DNA of 64,000 nucleotides from assembly GCF_009730915.1 (NCBI RefSeq), contig NC_052472.1, positions 1,488,001-1,552,000 on the forward strand, read 5' to 3'. Source of the stretch: Dioscorea cayenensis subsp. rotundata. Taxonomy: Eukaryota; Streptophyta; Magnoliopsida; Dioscoreales; Dioscoreaceae. Position 1 is the first letter of the stretch; every line of letters begins with the position of its first letter. The notes below the pieces were generated by a model that did no database searches, was not told where the DNA came from, and saw only the letters and a list, made by a program, of their open reading frames with translations. Position numbers and translations under genes: made by a program. Of the stretch, positions 1-12,289 are shown piece after piece.

Positions 1-261
1 GATTCTTTGCCCTGGAGAACTTAGAGGTATTGGAGCTTTGATCGAGAAGCTGATTCTAGCTCCAATGTGTTGATTAAGAAACAACAAAACCTCATAAAGG
101 TTTTTGAACCTACACATCTTAAAAGCCTTGATCAAAAGCAAGCTGGGGTTCTGGCAACTGCCTATTGGGGAATAGTGCTTGATGTGGATTATGTACATCT
201 ATGCTTGCTTGAGGTGGGAGAGATGTTTAGATTGTTATTATGTAATATAACAATATAATGT
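1..261. other. Left-edge sequence, no gene recognised
   Basis: A 63-codon frame runs on the plus strand from 67 to 258, but it has no recognisable domain and sits against the window edge. It could be the end of a transposon or of a decayed gene. Nothing more can be supported. Confidence 0.3.
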
Positions 262-1641
262 GTCACGCCCTGACCCACGGGCCCGACATGTGACAATCGC
301 CACGATAACCCAAGGAGGGGTACACACACCACTCAACCATGGAGTCACCTCAAGACTAACAAAATCCTTGGGTTTCCACAATCATGATCACAAATATCAA
401 TAATACATAATATATAAGGATTGAAGTACAATACTAGTACAAAGGAAGCAACACAACCAAAACATGATAATAGAGGTCAAAAAATATACTGGTCACAAAT
501 ACAACAAGGTTTTCAAAAGGAATAGACAATATACAAATCATGCATATAGAGTGTCAAGCACACTAGTGGATCCATGTCTTTATACAATGCAACATGTTCA
601 AAAAGAAAAATACATAAGATTGGCAATAAAGGGATAGATAGACAATGCCTAGCACTCCGCCTCATCACAACACTACTGGTCGCTAGAGCCTGGAAGGGAA
701 AGAGAGGGTGATAACTAAAGTCTCTCAGTGAATGGGTTAGTACAATTCTAAAATATTATAAAAACAAGTCGATGAATTGTTAATAACCAAACTTTTACAA
801 TAATACATATAGCTCTGAATAATTTAGCATGTATATAACAACATATATATGTATATGAGAAACATCGTTAACATAAAAGGTTTATTTAACTCAAATAAGG
901 GTTTTCATGTTTAAAAATTCATAACCGAGCATAATACGAGTTTTTAATACATTACACCATAGAACTCATCATAAAACCCATTTTTCTTTTCATGAGTATA
1001 TAAGGGATCAAAATAAATAGAATTCATCACAAGAAACATGATTTTCAGAAATACCATGTTTACATCTTGATCAATCAATCAATGGTCTAGAAAACCCTCT
1101 AAATTATAGCCATGACAGCGGCTAAGTTCAGAGCCGTCAAGGCCCTTATGTCCTTATCGTTAACCCATGTGGTCCGTGTGGTGACTTTGGACCCCCAATG
1201 CACATCAAGTCAGAGCTTTACTCGCCACTTAAGGTGGATAAATAAAACCTGATCCTCCACAACACCTCTATAGGCTGGCCTGTGAGAACCCCCTACTACA
1301 GTAGGTGGGTTACAACCCATCACCATCAAAACCACCCGTAGGTGTATCAATAATACCATCCACATAAATTATATCACATGGTCCTTGTCTAGAACGATAT
1401 TCACATGTTGGGAATGAGCATCATTTCTATATGCATCAATGCTGAAAATATAATATGTGTATAAAGTTTTATACTTTATTTCAACAGTCATAAGTATTTT
1501 CGTTAAACATCAATGGTTTTGCTCATAATTCAAAATAGTATAGAAGTTTATTTCCAAACCGATCAAAGCATCAATTTATGATGATAAAACTATGGAAAAC
1601 TCACAAATAAAGCAAATGAGGATTTTTAGGTAATACTCTAA

Positions 1642-2480
1642 GGTAGTGTTTGTTTCAAGGGATTTGGAGTTACATGTAAATCCAAATCCCTTATCTTTTT
1701 AAAATCCGGTGTTTGTTTTGATGTATTTCATTTTTCATGTGCTTTGGAAATCCCATCATTGAGGGATTTTGGTTTACGGTCAAAATGACCGTAAAACCAA
1801 ATCCCAGGAGTTCAAAACCAGTATATATGCATATGTATATATACATATATATATACAGAAATCTATATGTATATATATACATATATACACATATACATAT
1901 ATACACATACATATACATACATATATACATAAATCTATACATATACACATATACATACACATACACACATATACACATACACATATATACATATACACAT
2001 ATATGTATATGTATACACATACATATACATATATATATACATAAATCTATACATACACACATACACATATACATATATACACATATATGTATGCACATAC
2101 ATATACATACATATATTTATATATACATACATGTATGTATATACATTCCCTAGATATACTTATATATAGTATGTTTACATATACAAATACACATATATAT
2201 ATGTATATATACACAAATATATACATATACATATATGTATATGTATATATATGTATATATGTATATATGCATATACGCAGACATATCCATACACTTATAC
2301 ACATGTTTTCCAATTCTAGAATCCTTCCAAACAAACATAAAATCTTATAATACAGTAATTCCAGTTACATCCAACCAAACACAAGATTTGATTGCACTGT
2401 ATTTTGAAAGCCAAGTATTTCCAGTTACATTGTAACTAGAAATCCACTGCATTTAGAATTACATCCAACCAAACGCTACC
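1642..2480. mobile_element. PIF/Harbinger (Tourist-like) MITE
   Basis: An 839-bp element has terminal inverted repeats GGTAGTGTTTG (left) and CAAACGCTACC (right) and is flanked on both sides by the trinucleotide TAA (1639-1641 and 2481-2483), the target duplication typical of PIF/Harbinger. Further in, the ends keep partial inverted similarity (GGATTTGGAGTTACAT against GGATTTCTAGTTACA). The centre, about 1820-2290, is an expanded TATACATA-type simple repeat, which produces long spurious Tyr/Ile/His-rich frames. It encodes no transposase, so it is non-autonomous. Confidence 0.8.
1820..2290. repeat. TATACA/TATG-type low-complexity expansion
   Basis: About 470 bp of near-pure alternating purine-pyrimidine sequence built from ATATAC, ACACAT and TATGTA words, inside the MITE. 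It reads as I/Y/H/M-rich peptides in five frames and is not coding. Confidence 0.85.
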
Positions 2481-3119
2481 TAATAGAATTATGCAATCAT
2501 GTAACCCACTCACCACTTTTGTGATTTAAACCCCGGTTGCGCTACTCCTCCGCCGGCTCCTTGCCTCGAGCCAAGCTTTCACCACCTAGTCAAAATATAA
2601 CCACACACACACTTAAAACAAGAAGAAGAATTAAGCAAAGGAAAACATAAATGAAACCCTAAGCTTAACTATGCAATGAAACCCTAACAAGACCTAGGGT
2701 TGGCTCAAAACTGGATTCCAAGGTTTCCAAAGAGTTCCAAAGGGTGATTGGCTTTAATACAAACCAAGGAAGCAAGGAAACAAGCGAAACAAGCAAAACT
2801 TACCGGTGTTACAGTAATGCTACAATGATCATGAACTCTAGCAATAAATGGTTCAATGCTACACTTGATTTTTGAAGATCACCAATGAAATTCAGCTTCC
2901 CAAGTTCTAACAACACCAAGTAGAAGGAATAATAACAATTAAATACTTTCTCAAGATCACAATCTTAACCCTAGCTCCATTCATCCATCCAACCAACAAA
3001 GAAGACAAAGGGGAAGAATGCAAACTTCTAAACTCAAGGAGAGGGATGGATCCGAAGCTCTAACTTGAAAGAACAAGTGGCAACTAAGCCTCTTTTCGAA
3101 TAAAACTTCGAGTCGACAC

Positions 3120-3744
3120 ATACGAAAAAGACCGAAACACCACATAATATATGATTAATTACACATATACCTATATAATAAAACAATGATATTTTAAAAG
3201 ATATGGAGGCCACAATTAAAAAAAAAGGCAAAGCAGAAGCTAATGGAAAAGTCACATGTGCCTCTTTTAATGATATTTAATAACAATTATCATGACAACA
3301 ATGACAGTAACAAAGACTTACATAATTTTCTAATGAGAGGGAAAGAGATGGGATGGAGTAATTGCTTATGAGGCTATAGGGCACTAAATCAAGAATTTAT
3401 GTTTGTCAAGGATAAATATATATGGATTGAGAGTAAATAATTAAAATGATCATGTGGAACACCACTCTCTATTAAGAATGTACCACGTGTCAATTATGGA
3501 GACCATTATGATGAAATTAACATTATATATAGATGTATAAATGTATAGATGATTCTACTTAGTATTATATTGTAATGTGTAGATAGAATGTTCATTGATT
3601 AAGGCATAAGCACATGTGATTAATGCATAAACACATGAATGGATGGAAAGAAGGGTTCATTTACTTTGGTAAGTTTTTTATTATTCCAATGAGTATGCTA
3701 AAGTCATAAAAATTGCCTCATGTATCTTTTCATGCCCTTAGATG
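3120..3744. other. AT-rich intergenic sequence
   Basis: No frame, RNA gene or element boundary was recognised. The sequence is AT-rich and unique-looking. Confidence 0.4.
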
Positions 3745-3753
3745 AATATGTTA

Positions 3754-4167
3754 GGGGCTTTTGCAGGTGTACCCCAAAATTTTTTTGAAATTGCATATTT
3801 GCCGCTGAATAAAAGTTAATTGCATACATACCCTTGAATAATATACATAATTGCGTATATACCTTTGGGGTTCAAATTAGTTGAAAAATCATCTATTAAC
3901 AAATAACAAATATATAAAATTACGATTATACCATTGCATATATACCCTTGAAAAGTTTTTTTTAAGTTGTACAAGGGTTATTTTGGACCTTTTGTATATC
4001 TTAATCCAAGTTATAACCATAGTTAATCAAGTTTGATTACCGAAATCTAACAGTAAGGGCATATCCACAATTACCTATATTTTTCAGGGGTATATATACA
4101 ATTATGTTTTTTCGGAGGGTAAATATGCAATTATAGAACTTTTGAGGGGTTTATAACCAATTCTCCC
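3754..4167. mobile_element. Mutator-like MITE
   Basis: A 414-bp non-coding segment is bounded by AATATGTTA (3745-3753) and AATATGGTA (4168-4176), a 9-bp direct repeat with one mismatch, the length made by Mutator transposases. The ends are imperfect inverted repeats: GGGGCTTTTGCAGGTGTACCCC on the left, and on the minus strand of the right end GGGAGAATTGG followed by TTATAAACCCCTC. The interior repeats a 'gggtatatatgcaatta' phrase several times on both strands. Confidence 0.6.
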
Positions 4168-4422
4168 AATATGGTATATATAACCAATATGTTATATATA
4201 TATATATATATAATAGAAGTGGGGTTTAAAAATAAAAAAAAACACAAAGTAAAAGTAACAAGCAATTTGAAAAATGGCATGTAACCTTTAATAATATTTA
4301 ATAACAATTATAATAATAAAAAAATTTGTGAAAGCATATATATATTTTTCTAGAAAGAGAGAGACAATTATTTTAGAATATATGTGCACTACATAAAAAA
4401 TTATCAAGTGTCAGATGCTCAG

Positions 4423-4455
<33 letters not shown>

Positions 4456-4470
4456 AAGTAGCAAATGAGA

Positions 4471-4714
4471 TTTTTTTGACAAGAGGAACAGACAGCTTGA
4501 AGGCTCTGCTAAACCGTCAGGGGCATGCGCAAGCCTCGGTGGAGTAAGTGGGGGCGGGACTTACTCGCACATGGATGCTGGGACCTCCGCACACAACCAC
4601 TGCTTACATCTCCCAAAAATATGCCTTCAGCCGAGAATCGAACTCTCAACACTCAATAAAGAGCTTTATTGATGACCCATATACCAATAAACCATTTAGT
4701 TGTTGACAACAAAT
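4471..4714 (-). mobile_element. tRNA-derived SINE
   Basis: Read on the minus strand, a tRNA-like head carries an A-box-like TGGTTTATTGG and a B-box-like GAGTTCGATTC with about 40 bases between them. A unique body follows, and the element ends in an A-rich tail (GTCAAAAAAA). An exact 8-bp direct repeat AAATGAGA flanks it (4463-4470 and 4715-4722), as expected of LINE-assisted retroposition. About 244 bp. The head is not a functional tRNA gene. Confidence 0.75.
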
Positions 4715-5070
4715 AAATGAGAGCATCGATCTAGAACACCAGTCCCTTTATAAAGAATGTGCCGTGTGTGAGTTTCATGGATGAAGTTATCATTGATTCA
4801 TTATGTACAGATAAACAATTTTGATTTTTCCCCTATTTTTCTGAGGGTATACATGTAATTTCAAATTCAAAACTTCTTCATTTTCCGTTTTCTTGGAAAC
4901 GTTTTCTCAATTTCGTTTCCAATTGCAAATGCGTGATCTTGTTTCGTTTCTCACCCGCCGAGCTTTCTCTTCCCTTCGCTGAAGCTCTCCTTCACTAGAT
5001 TAATGGCGGAACTCCACTGAAAAAACCCTAATTTTTTTGCTTCAATCCCAAGCACGATCTCCACCAAACC

Positions 5071-8000
5071 ATGATGTCAACTCTCTCCAACTCCCTCTTG
5101 TTCCTGCCCCCCAATTTTCAACGCATTCCACCAACTCCCCATGTCTCCATCGTCAATTTTCATTCTAGGGTTAGGTCTAGATCAAGACAACCCAAAACCC
5201 TCGTCTTCTGCAGCACCACCAGCAGCGAAAAGCCTGCTCCTTCCAACCCCACCATGGGCTCTGATGTTGAAGCTGTGCCTTCGGAGACTGATCGGTTCTT
5301 GAGCTTGGAGATTGAGGAAAAGGAGAATGGTGTGGTTTTGGATCTTGGGTTGGCCCGGAAGATGCTTGACTGGGCGCTTCTGGTTTCTCCTTTCTTCTTT
5401 TGGGGCACGACGATGGTGGTTATGAAGGAGGTGATGCCTAAAACCGGGCCTTTCTTTGTTTCGGCTGTTCGGTTGATCCCTGCTGGAGCTCTGCTGATTG
5501 GGTTTGCTGCGATTAGAGGGAGGAAACTGCCTTCTGGTTTTCTTGCTTGGATTTCCATTATCCTTTTTGGGGTTGTTGATGCTGCGTGCTTTCAGGTGGG
5601 ATGCTGCTTTTGAGAAGAAAAAAAATGTTGCTAAAAATGTAGGCTTTTATTTGAATATTATGAGTATTTAGTGCGATTGTTGTTAGAAGTGGTTTGTTTT
5701 CTCATCACTGAAGTAATTAATTATGTGAGTTTTAATGTTTGCAGGGGTTTCTTGCTGAGGGTTTGCAGAGAACATCAGCTGGTTTGGGAAGTGTATGCTC
5801 TGAAACCTTGGGTCTTTTCTGCTTTAATCTTGTGAATTCTAGTTTGCATGCTTACTATGATGCCGATAAATATTATTATGGGGATTTATGATTGTGTGCC
5901 GAGAGAATGATTTTTCCCCCTTATTTGTCTATTATAAGAGTTTAGATGTTCTTATATCACCATTTGGTCCTCTAGTTTCTGTCATTATTTTACTATGGAA
6001 CTGGAATAATTGTTGGAATTCCCACTTATTCATGAGACTAGCTCATGTCATCAGCCCGCGGAGTTCTAGATTATGCTAAAGCTCCACTTCATTGTTCATC
6101 TTTGATCATCTATTGCTAGTTGATGCTTTCTTTGTATGATAGGTTTCACTCTTATAGTGGTGTCTCTTGGTATTCTGTTATTATGTAGTCTTCACTTTAT
6201 CTTTGGGTGGATAATATATTATTTGCCTTTGGATGTTCACTGGTAGTATTGTAGGCTAAGGCCACGTTGTTTTTTACTGCTGACCATGCTGTTTACCTGT
6301 GTATCTGTGTCTTTGACATTCAGCAAGAATCATGGATTTCTTGTCAAACATTAGATTTTATATTTTTGAAAATAATCCATATTTCTCATCTTTTTTTTAC
6401 ATTGTCCATTGTAAAAGATATGTTCTTTGATAATTAAAGAAACAGCACCATATTCACATGGTACTTTGAAATTGCAACTTGCAGGTCATCATTGATTCAC
6501 AGCCTTTGACTGTTGCCATACTTGCATCATTGCTATTTGGTGAGTCAATTGGTGCAATTGGGGCAGCTGGACTTGTTCTTGGTGTTATTGGGCTTATTCT
6601 CCTTGAGGTTAAATGTTAAAAAAATGGTGAATTTGTGAATTCTTTTTCTGCATAATATCAAAGGAATTTATTTATTTTGAATGAAATGGTTACTGCTAAT
6701 TTATGTTTTTGCATCATATATATATAAGTTATTATATCCAATGGAAAGAAATCCTCATACTTAGTTTGAATATCTCATTGATATGGTGTAATTGCCTTTT
6801 CTTTTCTTTCTATGTATTTCACATCGAGTTGGAACATATATTTGTTATTTAGTTGAAGCCAAGGACATATTCAACTTTCAATCCTAGGGAATTATGAGGA
6901 TCATCCTGATAGTAGGTGGTAGCAGGGTAGGTTGGCCAAAACACAAGGCCTTGATCCTCAAAGTGAGTAGATTTAACCAAACTCATTTATACCACCTACC
7001 TAATATGTTAGGTATGTCTGGTGTTCTTAAATTAGGAAAGACAAAAAAAGTCAAGCCACTGCTAGGAGAATCTTTACATCTTTTTGATGTTGTCCGTGAT
7101 GTCTCTTAATTCCTCATATTAACAACTTTGGTGCCTTTATATATTGGAAAAGCTTTTGTCACTACCTCTATTATTATTTCTTTTATAGTAGGATTCTAGT
7201 TGGTCTACTAGAAATTGTTGGACAAAAACAAAATTGTTGGACAAAAACAAAAGAGACTAGGATAGGATGAGAAGACTCAAGGATGTAACTCCTGAAATAA
7301 ATTAAAGGTTAATAATTTGTAGGGGATGTCATACTTTTTTGCCCTTCACTTGAATGAGTTTTTTTAAGGTAATGTTTCTAATGAGGCAGTAACCCTTAAA
7401 TACACTAAGGATTATGTAATTTTTCTCCTTGACTAGGTTTTTATCTTATTGTGTTTTTCCTAATTAGGTTTTAATGAGGCATATCCTTTAGTTATAAGCA
7501 TCCAAAGAGAAGTGTTATGAACAAATGTAGACTATTATGGATGTCTACTAGAACAACTGTTGGCATCGTAGCAATCGATCTTACTGTAGTAACCACACAT
7601 GTTTTCTTATTACACTAACCATTACTGTAGTAACCACCCATGTTTTTATTAGTTCCACCAGCCAATTCATTTTGAGGCGTTGGATCAAAATAATCTAGAT
7701 CGTCTATTCATCTGGTGAATGACTATAAATTTTCTTTCATATTCTTGCATAGAAGAAGTAGAAGAAAAAGGAAAATAGAAGCAAGAGTGTTAAGATTCAG
7801 ATTAGTTTTCTTGTGTTAATTTACTTTAAAATCTTGGTATATATCCTTTCTTCTCTTTATTTGCTTAATAAAGAGAAGAAAGGATATTTACCAAGATTTT
7901 AAAGTAGATTAGCACAAGGGAAGTACACTGGATAGAATATGAGGGGGTGTTTATAGTCATTCACCAGATGAATGGATGGTCTGAATTATTTCAATCCAAT

Positions 8001-11000
8001 GCTTCAAAAATAAATTGGATGGTAGAAACATAGGCGGTTGCTATCGTAACATTTGGTGGAATATTATGGGTGATTGATACAGCAACAAGTGTTGCTACAG
8101 TAAGCATCCATAATATTCTACAGTTGTTCATAACACTCCCCTTCCTTGGATGCCTGTAACCAAAGGATATGCCTCATTAAAACCTTACTAGGAAAAACCC
8201 AATGGGATAAAAACCTAGTCAAGGAAAAAAGAGTACATAATCCTTGGTGTATTTGAGGGTTATTGCCTCATTAAAAATTGTCTCAAGAAAACCAATTGGG
8301 ATAAAAATTGTGGCGAAGGGAAAAAGAGTGCATCCGCCCCTTCAAATAAATAACCTTTAATTATTTTGGGAGTTATATTCTTGAGTCTTCGATAAGACTT
8401 TGATGAATGCACTTGGGGAGTGATTTTGTTAATAAATCAGCTTGATTCTCGTTTGATTGAATATTTTAAATTTCTATGTCACCCATGTTCTAAAGATCAT
8501 GGGTGTAAAAAGATTACGGTGAGATGTGCTTTGTCTTAACATCCCTAATATAACCTCTTTTTATTTGAGAAATTCATGCACTATTGTCTTTCATAAGTTA
8601 TTGTGGCATTTGTTGTAACTGATGGCAATTTGCATGAGGACTGTATATGTCCAATCTTAGATCATAACCATTGGCATTCACGGTTTACTTCATGAAGAGC
8701 TAGGATTTGAGCATGATTTGATGAAGTAGCTATAAGAGTTTGTTTTGTAGAGCGCCATGAAATAGCTATACATTATAAGTGAATATATATCCGGTTTGAG
8801 ATCGGCCTCTATAAAGATCAAATAAGTATTCGGTATCAACGAATCCTATGAGGTTGAATGAGAGCACCCGAGGATAAAATAAACCTATAGCTAGTATATC
8901 GTTAATTCCTTTCCAATGTCGTTGCGTCGGTGCTCTAATGTATCTCGCAGATAATACAATGCCAGGTATAGCTTTTGCGATAAATCTCCTAGCAAGATAC
9001 AGCTTAAAGCTTAAAAACAAAAGAGATTCTGGATATAGATAAGATGGCTTTGAGGAGCATGTATAAGACATGACATCAGTATAAAATGGGGTGCTCATAT
9101 TTGCCATCCTTGAATCATTTCTATTAGTCTTGTTTATGTTATTTTTCTGTTATCCTCTGGAGGTCCTATGAATTTTATCATAAAAGTCAGTGTATCATGG
9201 ATCGTAATAGTGATGTTTTTCCTCTTATTGCTCATTCTAGATACGAATTTAGGAGAAGCATTTTTCTTTGAGCTCCACCAGAATTTATTTGTTATAGTAG
9301 GTCCTAGATGACGGTTGATGACGGTTGATGATTTAGTTAATATTAGATGCTAAACAAACCAAGAATTAAATCGAAGAAGAGAACTAGTAATTCATTGATA
9401 AATTTAGAGATTAAAAAGTAGTTGTTGAAATACAAAATATAGGTTACCACACTCTATTAAAGCCAAAAAAGGGTTAGGGTCTTATCAACATAACCCCAAA
9501 AGAACTATTGCACACTTAAACTAAACTGGGATATACACCATATAATCCATAAGATGAGAATAACCATGAATTATTGAATAATGCTGCTTTACAATTGCAT
9601 TATTTTGTGCTTGCTCACAAAATACTAGTGAGGCAAATGTTCATAATCATGTCCTGTTTCTGAGAATTTGATCTTGATGGTATCCTCCAGTACTAGCAAT
9701 GCTTTAGTTATTACAACTGCTCTTTAGTTTTCCTAGTTGAAATCTTCATCTCACAGATATGCTTGAAAGAACAAGATTTGAATTCTTGTCATTAGGGGAT
9801 ATGGTTTAACAAAGCTGCTTGTCGAGTAATGTTGGTAAGTTTATTAATCCAAAGATTTTATGCTGTCTTTGTGTTGTTTAGAAGTTTGAATGTTAAAATG
9901 TTTGATGTTTATAACCTTCAATAAATGGGTGTGGATTTTCATGTATAGCTGATTTACTTAAATTTTTTTTTTATCACAGAGACATTGGTTGGCAATTGGT
10001 CTTGGTAAAACTCTGGCTATCAAATGTGCTGTGATATAAGGATCAGATCATTATTCTGTAGTTGGCCTCAAAATATGCCCAACCTAAAGTAATTGCCCTA
10101 CTGACTCTTGCTGTTATGATGGCAACAGTTTCAGTTATATTGGTTGTTGGACTGAACATCATAAATATGTGGCTGGGTGTGCTTAAGAAAATTTGCCCAA
10201 GCTGCATCTGCAAGCTTTATATACAAGGGTTTATGATATGACCAATTGTCAAGTCCTGCTTGTCCAAAGTGGAAAATCCTCCCTTTTAGGAAAACTTTCT
10301 GTAGCAATTTATGGAGGAAAATATATAGTTTTGAGGTCATCTTGGAGGCTTCATAGTGGTTATATTTCCTCATGCTTCATATGTTGAGCATACTTTATGT
10401 TACATGCCTCGAAATCTACATCCTAAGGAAATGGTTAACTTGGACAGTGCAAGCTTTACTTAAGGATAAGCTCTTCATAAGGGATGTTTTTGGGCAAGTT
10501 GACAAGTTGCCGAGAAGAAAAGATGCCCCAATTGCAGTCTCCAATACTGTTTTTGTTTCTACATTTTTGGTTTAGGAAGCAGCAATGATCTATTTACAAT
10601 ATATAAAATGCTAGAGAAAATAATAGAAATGTGTTGTTTGATAACTATTTCTGATTGAAACATTATTGGTGATTGAAAAGCTTGAGTGACCCGTAAGTTA
10701 TGGCCAAAATCAGAATTCTGGCATGGCAACCTGAGGTTTATCTGGAATTGCACTTTTACTGACTGCTAATTATCTATATTTTTCCGAACATATTTTATAC
10801 TTATGCCTCAATTGGTTGATCTCTGCTGTTGTTTGTCACTGATGGTTTGTATGATTAACTATTAGGAATATGCGTATTGGTTTGACTTTATATCACCACA
10901 GTTTAGTTTGTCTTGCTACCTTACATTTGAGCACAGCATTGGTCAATGTTCAGGTACCATCACTTTCTTCTGAAGGAAGCAGCTCCATATGGGGCAGTGG

Positions 11001-12289
11001 GGAATGGTGGATGCTTCTTGCGGCCCAAAGCTCAGCAGTGGGAACTGTTATGATCCGCTGGGTGTCAAAATATTCTGATCCTGTGATGGCAACTGGATGG
11101 GTATGCTGCTCTAAACTGAGCAATTTTATTACAAACTAAAGGAAAATTTTAGTTTGACAATAATGTTCAAAATATCTCAAATGTCAAAGCAAAACATGGG
11201 GTTGCCTCTTCCATTGCTGAAAAAGAAACTTCCTCTTTAGTAAATGTAGAAACTTGTCCAAGATCATGTTTTCATGTAGTCATGTAGTCATGAAATATGA
11301 TTCCCTTTATGACAGAATCAATAAATCTAACTAATCCCTCTCTCTCTATCTTCTTCTTCTTCTTCTTCTTCATCATCATCATTTTTTTTTCTGAATACGT
11401 TTATGAAGAGAAGGACGTCAAGGTTTTCCTCCAGGCGTATATATTATATTTTGCCTTTTGCTTTCATTTATGTAGTTGTTAGTCTAATACTAAGTTTGCA
11501 ACAGCATATGCTTATTGGAGGGCTTCCTCTGTTGGCAATCTCTATATTGAATAATGACCCTGCTGTGAAAGGGAGTCTTTCAGAGTTTACATCTGGTGAT
11601 GTCCTAGCTCTTCTGTACACCAGTATATTTGGAAGTGCTGTCAGTTATGGTGTATTCTTCTACAATGCAACTAGAGGTTCTACTCTTCTGTTTTTACAAT
11701 ATATATATATATATTTGACATTTAAACTTTATGTCTTTTTTGTTTATGAATGCCACAATTTGGTCAATTTATGATCTCTGCTTCATCTAGAATAAGGTTT
11801 TTTCTTTATTGAGATTTGTGTTCAACTTGTCGAAACTTACCGATCATTTGATCTATGTTTCCAATTTTTCTCAGGTAGCTTGACAAAACTGAGCTCACTG
11901 ACATTTTTAACTCCAATGTTTGCTTCAATATTCGGGTAAGACGATCACCACCATTACGATCAAACATATTGCCATAGTAAGATGCTATTTTACTTGTTAC
12001 ATTTGCTTATCTCAAAATTGAAATCCTCAAAAGATTTCTTCTATTTCTTCTATTTATTTATTTATTATATATTTTGGGCTTTAGACCAAGATGAACTTAA
12101 TGCACTTGCAAGCACAATGTCTCTGGTTTCGTTCGAACTTCTTGTATCTTGCTTCTAAATTTAGTGTGGTATGTTATTAGGTACCTGTACCTGGGAGAAA
12201 CATTCTCAAATTTGCAACTTCTCGGCGCATTAGTCACCCTCGTTTCTATTTATATGGTCAATTACCGTGATACTGTTAATGAAGAATGA
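5071..12289 (+). CDS. EamA-family (WAT1-related, At3g02690-type) plastid transporter
   Basis: Seven exons: 5071-5595, 5745-5792, 6485-6607, 10954-11100, 11505-11676, 11875-11935 and 12181-12289. They join in phase into 394 codons, all with GT-AG introns. The product matches the WAT1-related protein At3g02690 family: a Ser/Arg-rich N-terminus of about 80 residues resembling a plastid transit peptide, then two EamA (drug/metabolite transporter) repeats of hydrophobic helices. Conserved stretches include SPFFFWGTTMVVMKEV in exon 1, LGSVIIDSQPLTVA across exons 2-3, SGEWWMLLAAQS in exon 4 and SLTKLSSLTFLTPMFASIFG in exon 6. The likely role is small-molecule export or import across a plastid membrane; the substrate is unknown. 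The first of two adjacent Met codons was taken as start. Intron 3 (6608-10953) is swollen by retrotransposon remnants, but the coding exons look intact. Confidence 0.9.
6608..7261 (+). other. Intron 3 of the EamA gene, unique left part
   Basis: Intronic sequence before the retrotransposon block. A 71-codon frame at 6894-7109 has no recognisable domain and is judged chance. Confidence 0.5.
7262..7863 (+). mobile_element. Ty1/copia 3' end (downstream-of-pol sequence plus LTR), plus orientation
   Basis: This segment is the reverse complement, with divergence, of 7867-8405. An LTR-like sequence starts TGTTATGAAC at 7513, preceded by a purine-rich tract (AAAGAGAAG) that would serve as polypurine tract. 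Upstream lies the characteristic untranslated phrase containing, on the minus strand, TGCCTCATTAAAACCT. It meets the next element at a short spacer near 7862-7866. Confidence 0.65.
7262..8405. repeat. Long imperfect palindrome inside intron 3
   Basis: The arms 7262-7861 and 7867-8405 are inverted copies of each other around CTTTATTTGCTTAATAAAG. Matching landmarks include TCATCTGGTGAATGACTATAA (left) and TTATAGTCATTCACCAGATGA (right), and the TGTTATGAAC / GTTCATAACA pair at 7513 and 8135. Transcribed, this would form a long hairpin in the pre-mRNA of the EamA gene. Confidence 0.75.
7867..9110 (-). mobile_element. Degenerate Ty1/copia 3' end (RNase H, PPT, LTR)
   Basis: On the minus strand, 9107-8766 reads as a decayed copia RT/RNase H tail. 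It includes RAPTQRHWKGINDIL and RGRSQTGYIFTYNV, which correspond to the family motifs TMRHWNGIKHILRYLKG and KSQTGYLFT. The frame is broken beyond 8766 but similarity continues to about 8440. A purine tract AAGGAAGGGGAG at 8136-8147 (minus strand) abuts the LTR start TGTTATGAAC at 8135, a textbook PPT-LTR junction. The 5' part of the element is absent. Confidence 0.7.
9111..10953 (+). other. Right part of intron 3, no feature recognised
   Basis: Intronic sequence leading to the exon 4 acceptor at 10951-10953. Several frames of 60-90 codons (10131-10753) show no domain and lie on both strands. Nothing is supported. Confidence 0.45.

Larger units (their letters stand above)
262..3119 (-). mobile_element. 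LTR-like retrotransposon block (possible solo LTR)
   Basis: The block begins on the plus strand with TGTCACGCCCTGACCC, a sequence type common at plant LTR ends; read on the minus strand it ends GGGCGTGACA. No gag-pol coding sequence was found in about 2.8 kb, and the minus strand reads like a long untranslated LTR. The other end is uncertain: TGTCGACTCG on the minus strand near 3119 would fit a 5' TG, but I see no target-site duplication. A PIF/Harbinger MITE at 1642-2480 interrupts it. The element class (Ty3/gypsy) and the exact limits are inference. Confidence 0.35.

Noticed and set aside
1691-2435. Overlapping long frames rich in Tyr, Ile, His and Met on both strands
   Set aside because: They are translations of a TATACA/TATG simple repeat inside a MITE and occur in nearly every frame.
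4620-4714. Possible tRNA gene from A- and B-box-like sequences
   Set aside because: No cloverleaf with a proper anticodon arm is seen, the box spacing and bases are degenerate, and the segment has SINE ends and a target duplication.
10131-10753. Cluster of 64-80 codon frames in EamA intron 3
   Set aside because: They lie on both strands, have no domain, and sit inside an intron supported by exon phase.
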